From Thermohalobaculum sp039026375 (lineage in GTDB: Bacteria > Pseudomonadota > Alphaproteobacteria > Rhodobacterales > Rhodobacteraceae), in assembly GCA_039026375.1 (NCBI GenBank), contig JBCCML010000013.1, forward strand, positions 1 through 64,000: a DNA stretch of 64,000 bases. Direction: 5' to 3'. Each line of letters begins with the position of its first letter. The stretch's first letter is position 1. The notes beneath the pieces were generated by a model, which worked only from the letters and a program-made list of their open reading frames with translations, searched no databases and was not told the DNA's origin. Below are positions 45,135-53,241 of this stretch, one piece after another. The position numbers were made by a program, and so were the translations under genes.

Positions 45135-46649
45135 ATGAGCGCCGCGCCAGCCACACTTGAGAGCCTTGGCCTGATGCGGCGCCCCCATCATGGTGCCGTC
45201 CCAGACGGGGTGACGCCTGTGACAGGCCTCGCCGTCGACAGCCGCGACGTGCAGCCTGGCTTCGTCTTCGTTGCGATCAAGGGCGGCAAACTAGACGGCG
45301 CCGAGTTCGCCCAATACGCCGTGCGCCAGGGCGCAGTCGCCGTTGTGACGACCGAGGAGGGTGTGGCAACAGCGCGTTCGGATCTGGGCGCGTTGCCCGT
45401 GCCCTTCTTTACAGTCATTGAACCCCGTGCAGAGCTGGCCCGGCTGGCTGCATTGACCCACCCAGGGCAGCCGCCCGTCATGGCAGCGGTCACTGGGACG
45501 AACGGCAAGACCTCGGTTGCCAACTTCACCCGCCAGTTATGGGCAGCATTGGGCCATGCCGCGGCCGCCTTCGGGACGACTGGCATCGAAGGCGAGGGAT
45601 TTGAAGCGCCCTTGGCAATGACCACGCCCGAACCGATCACCCTGCACCATATACTATCGGAGCTCGCAACCAAGGGCTGCACCCATGCGGCGATGGAGGC
45701 GTCCAGCCATGGCCTTGCTCAGTACCGGCTGCACGGGGTGCGCCTGGCTGCGGCTGGCCTGACCAACATCACCCGTGACCACATGGACTATCACGCAGAC
45801 CACGACGACTATGTCGGGGCGAAGATGCGTCTGTTCCACGAAGTGCTGAACCCGAGTGGGGCCGCCGTGCTGAATGCTGATGATCCCGCATTCGCGCTGG
45901 CTCGCATGTCGGCGCGGGGCGCGCGCGTGATTGCTGTTGGCAAGGCGGAGAGTGCAGACCTGCGCCTGGTATCGAGCCGTTTCCATACTGACGGGCAGGA
46001 AATCGCGTTCACGTGGCAGGGCAGCACCTATGAGGCACGCCTCGATTTGATCGGCGCCTTTCAGGCATCGAACGCGATGATCGCGGCAGGTCTTGCCATA
46101 GCTTGTGGCGACGACCCGGCAGCGATCTTTGCAGCGCTGCCAAAACTGACGGGCGCCAAGGGTCGGATGGAGCGTGTGGCCAGGCGGGCCAACGGTGCAT
46201 CGGTCTTTGTGGACTATGCGCATACGCCCGACGCCCTCAGCACAGCTTTGACCGCGATCCGGCCCCATGTGACCGGCCGCCTCGTGGTGGTCGGCGGCGC
46301 GGGCGGCGATCGCGATCCCGGGAAACGCCCGTTGATGGGTCGGGCCATGGCGGCGCATGCCGACGTCGTCATCGTGACCGACGATAACCCTCGGTCCGAG
46401 GACCCGGCTGCGATCCGGGCGGCTGTTCGCCAGGGCGCAACGGATGCGGATGATATCGGTGACCGTGCCGAGGCGATCCTAACCGGTGTCGACTGGCTGA
46501 CCCAACCGGGTGATTGTCTGCTGATTGTCGGCAAGGGCCATGAACAGGGACAGGAGCGGGATGGCGCCGTTTTACCCTTTGACGATGCTGAACAAGCGCG
46601 AACGGCTGTCGCTGTGCTCGACCGAGATCAACTAGGGGGCCAGGCATGA
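45135..46649 (+). CDS. murE: UDP-MurNAc-tripeptide synthetase MurE
   Basis: A 504-residue Mur ligase with P-loop GTNGKTS and the DNPR motif (TDDNPRSEDP) that marks meso-diaminopimelate specificity. The ATG at 45135 is taken because GGAG lies seven to ten bases before it; a TTG-like start at 45111 would overlap ftsI and adds unrelated residues. It adds meso-DAP to UDP-MurNAc-L-Ala-D-Glu. It overlaps murF by ATGA. Confidence 0.95.
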   Translation: MSAAPATLESLGLMRRPHHGAVPDGVTPVTGLAVDSRDVQPGFVFVAIKGGKLDGAEFAQYAVRQGAVAVVTTEEGVATARSDLGALPVPFFTVIEPRAELARLAALTHPGQPPVMAAVTGTNGKTSVANFTRQLWAALGHAAAAFGTTGIEGEGFEAPLAMTTPEPITLHHILSELATKGCTHAAMEASSHGLAQYRLHGVRLAAAGLTNITRDHMDYHADHDDYVGAKMRLFHEVLNPSGAAVLNADDPAFALARMSARGARVIAVGKAESADLRLVSSRFHTDGQEIAFTWQGSTYEARLDLIGAFQASNAMIAAGLAIACGDDPAAIFAALPKLTGAKGRMERVARRANGASVFVDYAHTPDALSTALTAIRPHVTGRLVVVGGAGGDRDPGKRPLMGRAMAAHADVVIVTDDNPRSEDPAAIRAAVRQGATDADDIGDRAEAILTGVDWLTQPGDCLLIVGKGHEQGQERDGAVLPFDDAEQARTAVAVLDRDQLGGQA

Positions 46650-48070
46650 ACCCGCTTTGGACGGCGGCAGATGCGATGGCTGCCACAGGGGGGCAAGCCA
46701 CAGGCTGGGACAGCGTTAGTGGCATCTCGATCGATACGCGAGAGCTGGTGCCTGGAGATCTGTTCGTGTCGCTTCAGGGCATCAGCCACGATGGCCATGT
46801 CTATGTGGCCCAGGCGCTGGAGGCAGGCGCCGGTGCCGCCATTGTCAGCCATCGCCCGGAAGACGTGCCGGCTGATGCGCCCCTTCTGATGGTTGGCGAT
46901 ACGCTGAAGGCGCTGCGCGATCTGGCCGCTGCGGCCCGGGCGCGAACCAAGGCCAGGGTCATCGGCGTGACCGGCTCGGTCGGCAAGACATCTACCAAAG
47001 ATATGTTGCGGGTGATGCTGGCGGGTCAGGGCCAGACCCACGCCGCCATTCGCAGCTTCAACAACCATTGGGGCGTGCCGTTGACGCTGGCGCGCATGCC
47101 GGCGGACACGGACTTTGCTGTGATCGAGATCGGCATGAACAATGCGGGCGAGATCACGCCCCTATCGCAGTTGGCGCGCTTGCACGTCGCCCTGATCACC
47201 ACGGTTGAGGCCGTCCATCTGGAAAACCTGGGTACTGTTGAAGCGATTGCGGACGCCAAGGCCGAGATCTTCGATGGGCTGGAGCTGGATGGCGTTGCCG
47301 TCCTGAACGCCGACAATCCGCACTATGCCCGGTTGGCCAGGGCGGCTGGCGATCACCGGATCTTGGCGTTTGGTCGGGCGGCAGAGGCCTATCGTCTGGA
47401 CCGGGTCGAAACCTCGGCGCTCAGCACGGTCGTGCAGGCCTCGGTCCGCGGCCAACCGCTGACCTTCAAGCTGGCGACCCCAGGGGCGCACTTTGCCCTG
47501 AACGCGCTGGGGGCCTTGGCGGCGGCAGAGTCGGCAGGGGCCGATCTTGCTCGCGCCGCGCTGGATCTGGCGCGATGGCAGCCGCCGTCCGGCCGTGGCG
47601 CGCGGATCCACATCAACCTGGGCCCGGCGGGGATCGATGGGCGTCTTACCCTTCTGGACGAAAGCTACAACGCCAATCCGGCATCGCTGGGGGCTGCGTT
47701 GGACCTGTTGGCCGGCGCCAAGCCAGAGGGCAGGGGGCGCAAGATCGCCTTCCTGGGCGATATGCTTGAGTTAGGACCTGCGGAGGATTCCCTCCATGCC
47801 GCCATGGCCGAGCATCCGACGATCAGTGATATCGATAAAGTCCATTGCTGCGGCCACCGCATGGCGCACCTGCACCGCGCCTTGCCGCCTGTGCGTCGGG
47901 GGCTTTGGCTGCCGGATTCCTTCGAGTTGGCCACGGCACTGCCGAAACTGGTTGACGCCGGTGACGTCTGCATGGTCAAGGGCTCGCTCGGCACAAAAAT
48001 GGCCCGAGTGGTTGACGCCATAAAGGGGCTGGGCGCCGTCGAAACACAAGATGTGGACGGGGGCGCCTGA
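46646..48070 (+). CDS. murF: UDP-MurNAc-pentapeptide synthetase MurF
   Basis: A 474-residue Mur ligase with the ATP loop GVTGSVGKTSTKD near residue 108, the central IGMNNAGEI motif and LLDESYNANPAS in the C-terminal half. It adds D-Ala-D-Ala to the tripeptide precursor. It is coupled to both neighbours (ATGA with murE, TGATG with mraY). Confidence 0.95.
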   Translation: MNPLWTAADAMAATGGQATGWDSVSGISIDTRELVPGDLFVSLQGISHDGHVYVAQALEAGAGAAIVSHRPEDVPADAPLLMVGDTLKALRDLAAAARARTKARVIGVTGSVGKTSTKDMLRVMLAGQGQTHAAIRSFNNHWGVPLTLARMPADTDFAVIEIGMNNAGEITPLSQLARLHVALITTVEAVHLENLGTVEAIADAKAEIFDGLELDGVAVLNADNPHYARLARAAGDHRILAFGRAAEAYRLDRVETSALSTVVQASVRGQPLTFKLATPGAHFALNALGALAAAESAGADLARAALDLARWQPPSGRGARIHINLGPAGIDGRLTLLDESYNANPASLGAALDLLAGAKPEGRGRKIAFLGDMLELGPAEDSLHAAMAEHPTISDIDKVHCCGHRMAHLHRALPPVRRGLWLPDSFELATALPKLVDAGDVCMVKGSLGTKMARVVDAIKGLGAVETQDVDGGA

Positions 48071-49152
48071 TGTTTTATGAGTTCTTGGTTCCGCTCTCGG
48101 ATGGTGGCGATGTCTTCAACCTCTTCCGCTACATCACGTTTCGGGCCGGTGGGGCGTTCCTGACGGCTCTGATTTTCGCCTTCATTTTCGGGCGCCCGTT
48201 GATCAATTGGCTGCGCCGCGCCGGCGGCCAGCAACCGATCTACGAGGATGCCCCGGAACAACACCAGTCCAAGGCCGGAACGCCCACCATGGGGGGCGTG
48301 CTGATCTTGGGCGGATTGCTAATCTCCGCCTTGTTGTGGGCCCGGATTGACAACCCATTCGTGATCGCGGTGCTTGCCGTCACACTCGGCTTTGGCCTGA
48401 TCGGCTTCGCGGACGACTACAAAAAGGTCAAGAAGTCGGACAACAAGGGCCTGTCGGGCACTCTGCGCCTGTTGATGGGATTTGTGATCGCGTTCGCCGC
48501 TTCCTGGTACATGGCCTCGCATCAACCTGAGGTCCTGGCCGATGTGGTGGCCGTCCCGATCTTCAAGGATACGCTGCTGCACGCGGGCCTGTTCTTCCTG
48601 CCATTCGCCGTTTTGGTGATTGTCGGGTCTGCCAATGCCGTGAACCTGACGGACGGATTGGATGGCCTGGCGATCATGCCTGTCATGATCGCGGCGGCCT
48701 CGCTAGCGATTATCGCCTATGTCGTCGGCCGCACGGACTTCACCGAGTACTTGGGCGTCCACTACGTCCCTGGCACCGGCGAATTGGCCGTGATCGGGGC
48801 TGCGATCATCGGCGCGGGCTTGGGCTTTCTTTGGTACAATGCACCGCCGGCGATGGTTTTCATGGGAGACACCGGCAGCCTGGCGCTGGGCGGCTGCCTG
48901 GGTGCCATCGCGGTCGCCACCAAGCACGAGATCGTCTGGGCGGTGATAGGCGGCCTCTTCGTGCTGGAGGCCGTCAGCGTCATGGTCCAGGTCGCGTCCT
49001 TCAAACTGACCGGCAAGCGGGTCTTTCGCATGGCCCCGATCCATCACCATTTCGAGAAGAAGGGCTGGGCCGAGCCAACCGTCGTCATCCGCTTTTGGAT
49101 CATCGCGCTGATCCTGGCGATCGTTGGTCTGGCGAGCTTGAAGCTGAGATGA
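48070..49152 (+). CDS. mraY: Phospho-MurNAc-pentapeptide translocase MraY
   Basis: A 360-residue polytopic membrane enzyme with the family motifs KAGTPTMGG, FADDYKK, NLTDGLDGLA, GDTGSLALGG and the histidine motif PIHHHFEKKGW. It transfers phospho-MurNAc-pentapeptide to undecaprenyl phosphate to form lipid I. The next gene, murD, starts after a 115-base gap with a long hairpin, the first break in the otherwise overlapping cluster. Confidence 0.97.
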   Translation: MFYEFLVPLSDGGDVFNLFRYITFRAGGAFLTALIFAFIFGRPLINWLRRAGGQQPIYEDAPEQHQSKAGTPTMGGVLILGGLLISALLWARIDNPFVIAVLAVTLGFGLIGFADDYKKVKKSDNKGLSGTLRLLMGFVIAFAASWYMASHQPEVLADVVAVPIFKDTLLHAGLFFLPFAVLVIVGSANAVNLTDGLDGLAIMPVMIAAASLAIIAYVVGRTDFTEYLGVHYVPGTGELAVIGAAIIGAGLGFLWYNAPPAMVFMGDTGSLALGGCLGAIAVATKHEIVWAVIGGLFVLEAVSVMVQVASFKLTGKRVFRMAPIHHHFEKKGWAEPTVVIRFWIIALILAIVGLASLKLR

Positions 49153-49173
49153 CTGGGATCGCGCTGGCCCCGC

Positions 49174-49236
49174 GCACGGCCTCGGGTCGACGCGCCCCCC
49201 ACCCGCCCACCCGGGCGCACCGACCCGAGGCCGTGC
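49174..49236 (+). repeat. Long inverted repeat between mraY and murD
   Basis: The arms GCACGGCCTCGGGTCG (49174-49189) and its exact complement (49221-49236) are separated by a 31-base C-rich loop. The stem-loop occupies the mraY-murD gap. It has no T-run, so it may be an mRNA processing or stability element rather than a terminator, since the downstream genes have no obvious separate promoter. Confidence 0.65.
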
Positions 49237-49267
49237 ACGGAGCGGCGCAAAGTGCTGGAGTCACTGT

Positions 49268-50656
49268 GTGATCCCGGTCACCGCATATGAGGGCGAACGC
49301 GTGGGCGTGCTGGGTCTTGGACGGTCTGGCATCGCGACCGCGCGCGCCCTGCGGGCTGGTGGCGCGACGCCCGTTTGCTGGGACGACACAGCAGCAATCC
49401 GTGAAGCCGAAACTGCCTTTGAGATCGCCGACGTCAGTAGGGAACGAGAGGCTGCGGATCTTGCGGCGCTGATCGTCTCCCCGGGGATCCCGCATCTCTA
49501 CCCCCAGCCGCACAAGGCCGTGCAACGCGCCTGGGACAATGGCATCCCCGTGGACAACGACGTTGGCCTGTTTTTTGCGGCATTGGCCGATCTGGAACCC
49601 GACGACGAAGACGAGGGGCCTGACCCGAAGGTGATTGCAGTCACAGGCTCGAACGGCAAGTCGACCACCACCGCCCTGATCCACCACGTTCTGCGCCACG
49701 CGGGGCGCCGCACGCAGATGGGCGGCAACATCGGACGGGGCGTTCTGGACCTGGAGCCGCCACGCATGGGCGAGGTCATCGTGCTGGAGTTGTCCAGCTA
49801 CCAGACAGAACTGGCGCGCACGCTTGCCCCGGATGTGGCCGTCTTCCTGAACCTCTCGCCGGACCATCTGGACCGCCACGGCGGGGCCGGGGGCTATTAC
49901 GCCGCCAAACGGCGCCTGTTTGAAGCTGGCGTGCCGGAGCTTGCCATCGTCGGCATTGACGAGATGGAGGGCCGCCATCTGGCCGGCACCCAGTCGCAGC
50001 CGACGGTGATTTCCGTCAAAACGCGTCCGAAGGGCGAGGCTCGCTCGGTTTTCATGAACCGCCACCACCTGACCGAATGGCGGGGGCGCCAATTGATGGC
50101 CATCGACATGCGCCCGGCGGAGACCCTGAAAGGCGCCCACAACCATCAGAACGCCTGTGCGGCCTATGCGGCCTGCCGGGCTGTTGGTGTGGCCCCCCGC
50201 CAGATCGAGCCGGCGTTGATGAGCTTTCCCGGCCTTGCCCACCGCATGGAGAAGATCGCCGAGATTGACGGCGTAGCCTACGTCAACGACTCTAAGGCAA
50301 CGAATGCAGATGCCGCCGAAAAGGCGCTGCTCAGCTACGACCGCATCCGTTGGATCGCGGGAGGCCTGCCTAAGGAGGGCGGTATCCAGCCGCTCGTACC
50401 ACTCCTTGGGCGGGTCGCGAAAACCTACTTGATTGGCGAGGCAGCGCCCGATTTCGCCGCTACGCTGGCGGGTGCGCCCCATCAGATCTGCGGCACGCTG
50501 GACGCTGCGATTGCGGCCGCTCGGGCGGCGGCCGAGCCCGGCGACACCGTGTTACTGGCCCCCGCCTGCGCCAGTTTCGACCAGTTTCCCAGTTTCGAGG
50601 CCCGCGGCGAGGCGTTCCGCGCGGCGGTCGAGAGCCTCAAGGAGAACCGCGCATGA
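49268..50656 (+). CDS. murD: UDP-MurNAc-L-Ala-D-Glu ligase MurD
   Basis: A 462-residue Mur ligase. It opens VGVLGLGRSGIATARAL, has the ATP loop GSNGKSTTTAL and the central NLSPDHLDRHG, and ends with the family segment LAPACASFDQFPSFEARG. It adds D-glutamate to UDP-MurNAc-L-Ala. The start is GTG with GGAG seven bases upstream. It overlaps ftsW by ATGA. Confidence 0.96.
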   Translation: MIPVTAYEGERVGVLGLGRSGIATARALRAGGATPVCWDDTAAIREAETAFEIADVSREREAADLAALIVSPGIPHLYPQPHKAVQRAWDNGIPVDNDVGLFFAALADLEPDDEDEGPDPKVIAVTGSNGKSTTTALIHHVLRHAGRRTQMGGNIGRGVLDLEPPRMGEVIVLELSSYQTELARTLAPDVAVFLNLSPDHLDRHGGAGGYYAAKRRLFEAGVPELAIVGIDEMEGRHLAGTQSQPTVISVKTRPKGEARSVFMNRHHLTEWRGRQLMAIDMRPAETLKGAHNHQNACAAYAACRAVGVAPRQIEPALMSFPGLAHRMEKIAEIDGVAYVNDSKATNADAAEKALLSYDRIRWIAGGLPKEGGIQPLVPLLGRVAKTYLIGEAAPDFAATLAGAPHQICGTLDAAIAAARAAAEPGDTVLLAPACASFDQFPSFEARGEAFRAAVESLKENRA

Positions 50657-51813
50657 CCGAGATTACCTTTCGCGCGCTCTTGATGCAGCGGCCCCAGGGC
50701 TCTGTCGTGGGCAATTGGTGGGGGTCGGTCGATCGCTGGACGCTGGCCGCGATCTTCGGCCTGTTGGCCATCGGTGTGGTGCTGGGACTGGCCGCCTCGC
50801 CGCCGCTGGCCGACAAGAACGGGCTCTGGACCTATCACTATGTGGCCCGCCACCTGGTCTTTGTCGTCCTGGCCGTGGGGGTGATCATCTTCACCTCAAT
50901 GCTGGGGCTTGCGGCCCTGCGCCGGGCTGGAATTGTGTTGTTTCTCATAGCCTTGGCGGCAACAGCGGCCCTGCCGTGGGCCGGGACGGACTTTGGCAAG
51001 GGCGCGGTGCGATGGTACTCGCTGGGCTTTGCCTCGCTGCAGCCGTCCGAGTTTCTGAAGCCTGCCTTCGTGATCTTTGCTGCGTGGCTGATGGCCGGCG
51101 CCATGGAGCGGAGCGGCCCGCCGGGACGCTCGATCTCGGCAGTTTTCGCGGCGGGGATTGCCTTGATGCTGGCGCTGCAACCGGACTTTGGGCAGGCCAT
51201 GCTGGTGCTAAGTGTCTGGGCAGTCATGCTTTTTGCCTCAGGCGCGCCGATCCTGCTGTTGGTGGGCTTCGCAGGTCTCGTCGCAGCAGGGGGCGCCTTG
51301 GCCTATACCCAGTCCGAGCATGTGGCCCGCCGTATCGATGCCTACCTTGCCGAGGGCGTAGACCCACATTCTCAGTTGGCCTACGCGCAATCGGCGATCC
51401 GGGAGGGCGGTTTCTTCGGCGTGGGCGCGGCCCAGGGCCAGGTGAAATGGGCCCTGCCGGACGCCCACACGGACTTCATCATCGCGGTCGCGGCCGAGGA
51501 ATTCGGGCTGTTGGTGACGCTGTGCATCATCACGCTATACCTCTTCATCACCATGCGGGCGCTGATGCTGCTGCTGGAAGAACGCAATGCTTTCATACGC
51601 TTAGCGGGCACCGGAATGGCGACGCTGTTCGGCCTGCAGGCCTTTGTGAACTTCGCCGTGGCCATCCGGTTGCTACCCGCTAAGGGCATGACGTTGCCCT
51701 TCGTCTCCTATGGCGGGTCGTCCATGGTGGCCGGCGCCTTCGTCCTCGGCGCGCTGCTGGTCATGACGCGCATCCGCACCCATGCCCAACAACCCCCAGG
51801 CCGCACCCCGTGA
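50653..51813 (+). CDS. ftsW: SEDS glycosyltransferase FtsW
   Basis: A 386-residue polytopic membrane protein of the SEDS family with about ten hydrophobic helices. It contains the motif QPSEFLKPAFV after the third or fourth helix and the C-terminal KGMTLPFVSYGGSSM. It polymerises septal glycan strands together with FtsI. It overlaps murD (ATGA) and murG (GTGA). Confidence 0.95.
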   Translation: MTEITFRALLMQRPQGSVVGNWWGSVDRWTLAAIFGLLAIGVVLGLAASPPLADKNGLWTYHYVARHLVFVVLAVGVIIFTSMLGLAALRRAGIVLFLIALAATAALPWAGTDFGKGAVRWYSLGFASLQPSEFLKPAFVIFAAWLMAGAMERSGPPGRSISAVFAAGIALMLALQPDFGQAMLVLSVWAVMLFASGAPILLLVGFAGLVAAGGALAYTQSEHVARRIDAYLAEGVDPHSQLAYAQSAIREGGFFGVGAAQGQVKWALPDAHTDFIIAVAAEEFGLLVTLCIITLYLFITMRALMLLLEERNAFIRLAGTGMATLFGLQAFVNFAVAIRLLPAKGMTLPFVSYGGSSMVAGAFVLGALLVMTRIRTHAQQPPGRTP

Positions 51814-52898
51814 GCCAGCCGCTCTTGGTCATCGCCGCCGGCGGCACCGGCGGGCACATGTTTCCGGCTCAGGCCCTGGCCGAGGTGATGCTGGACCGTG
51901 GCTGGCGGGTTGACCTGTCGACCGATGCCCGGGGCGCGCGCTACGCGGACAACTTCCCCCCCGCCATTAGGCGCCGGGTGGTTGCCGCGGGAACCACGCA
52001 ACGCGCTGGAATCGTTTCGAAAATCAAGGCGCCGTTCCAGATTGGAGGCGGTGTGGCCGCGGCGCTTTGGCAGTTTCGCAAGGACCGCCCGGCCTGCGTC
52101 GCGGGCTTTGGCGGCTACCCGGCATTCCCGGCCCTAGCGGCCGCCTGGATGATGAAGCTGCCCCGCCTAATTCACGAACAGAATGGCGTTCTCGGCCGCG
52201 TGAACGAGATCTTTGCCACCCGCGTCGATGCGCTGGCTTGTGGCACATGGCCCACCGAATTGCCCGAGGGCGTCAGCGGCATCCACACCGGAAATCCGTT
52301 ACGCGCCAGTGTGTTAGAGCGTGCCGCCTACCAGTACACGCCCCCCGGCGACTGGCCGATGGACGTGCTGGTGATCGGCGGCAGCCAGGGTGCCAGCATC
52401 CTCAGCGACGTGGTCCCCGCGGGCTTGGCCATGTTGCCAGACGACCTGCGCCACCGCCTGACCGTGGCCCACCAGGCGCGCGAGGCCGACCACGCAGCCG
52501 TCGTGCAGGCCTATGCGAACGCGGACATTCGCGCCGATGTCCAGCCGTTCTTCCATGACGTGGCCGACCGGATGATGCGGGCACAACTCATCATATCGCG
52601 GTCGGGCGCCTCTTCGGTGGCAGATATTGCGGCGATCGGGCGTCCTTCGATCCTGGTACCCCTGAAGATCGCCAAGCGCGGCGAGCAGGAAGCCAACGCC
52701 AAAGGCCTGGTCGAACAGGGCGCCGCGATCATGCTGCGCGAGGATGAGTTTGACCCCGATACGCTCGCCTCGGTGGTCCAGGACGTGCTGACGACCCCGG
52801 ATCTGGCCGAGCGTATGGCGATGAGCGCGCTGAGCCTGGGCATCCCCGATGCCGCCGAGAAACTGGCCGATCTGGTCGCGCGCGTGGCCGCCCGTTAA
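51810..52898 (+). CDS. murG: UDP-GlcNAc transferase MurG
   Basis: A 362-residue GT-B glycosyltransferase with the N-terminal glycine loop AAGGTGGHMFPAQALAE, the HEQNGVLGRVN motif and GGSQGAS in the C-terminal domain. It converts lipid I to lipid II at the inner membrane. It starts with GTG overlapping the ftsW stop. Its TAA stop lies inside a CGTTAACGCC sequence that is repeated at 53005-53014, on the other side of repeat copy B. Confidence 0.96.
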   Translation: MSQPLLVIAAGGTGGHMFPAQALAEVMLDRGWRVDLSTDARGARYADNFPPAIRRRVVAAGTTQRAGIVSKIKAPFQIGGGVAAALWQFRKDRPACVAGFGGYPAFPALAAAWMMKLPRLIHEQNGVLGRVNEIFATRVDALACGTWPTELPEGVSGIHTGNPLRASVLERAAYQYTPPGDWPMDVLVIGGSQGASILSDVVPAGLAMLPDDLRHRLTVAHQAREADHAAVVQAYANADIRADVQPFFHDVADRMMRAQLIISRSGASSVADIAAIGRPSILVPLKIAKRGEQEANAKGLVEQGAAIMLREDEFDPDTLASVVQDVLTTPDLAERMAMSALSLGIPDAAEKLADLVARVAAR

Positions 52899-52903
52899 CG
52901 CCC

Positions 52904-52996
52904 TGGCGCTGGGAATCCAGGCGTGCAGCAAGTGTACAGCACCTGTACAGCAAGTGTGCAGCACCTGTACCGCACCTGTATGCACAGAAAGTCGAC
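52904..52996 (+). repeat. Composite intergenic repeat, copy B (11-bp tandem units)
   Basis: The head TGGCGCTGGGAATCCA (52904-52919) differs from copy A by one base. Six 11-bp units run from 52921 to 52986 (for example GTGTACAGCAC and CTGTACAGCAA), and the tail GAAAGTCGAC ends at 52996. It is flanked by the 10-bp direct repeat CGTTAACGCC at 52893-52902 and 53005-53014, which could be a target duplication. It separates murG from murC. Confidence 0.85.
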
Positions 52997-53032
52997 CGCC
53001 GACACGTTAACGCCGCGCCAATGCCGGCAGTC

Positions 53033-53088
53033 CACGGGCCCAAACACCCGGCCCGTGCGGTGGTGTTCCCTCCCCCTCGTGGGGAGGG
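53033..53088. repeat. Hairpin pair downstream of repeat copy B
   Basis: CACGGGCC/GGCCCGTG (53033-53057, 9-base loop) is followed by CCCTCCCC-CTCGT-GGGGAGGG (53068-53088). The second hairpin is identical in its arms to the one at 15578-15598. In both places the order is tandem repeat, GGGCC-type hairpin, CCCTCCCC hairpin. The remaining bases to murC (53089-53241) hold no gene. Confidence 0.7.
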
Positions 53089-53241
53089 TTAGGGTGGGGG
53101 GACACCGCACGTTGTACGCCGCACACTGTAAGCTGCAGGCCGCACGCCCTCCGCACACCAATTGCACAGTAACCCCGCTTGCCCGGGCGGGGGCTGCCTG
53201 ATACCCCGCGCGTCAGATAACCCGCCGCCAGGAGTAGCTCC

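Noticed and set aside
49100..50482. Long antisense open frame (460 codons) opposite murD
   Set aside because: High-G+C genes produce long open frames on the other strand. The translation is rich in Arg, His and Gln without domains, and murD is certain on the plus strand. The same applies to antisense frames at 53089-54570, 55178-56722, 59753-61201, 61561-62757, 17337-18521, 19258-20352 and 21651-23126.
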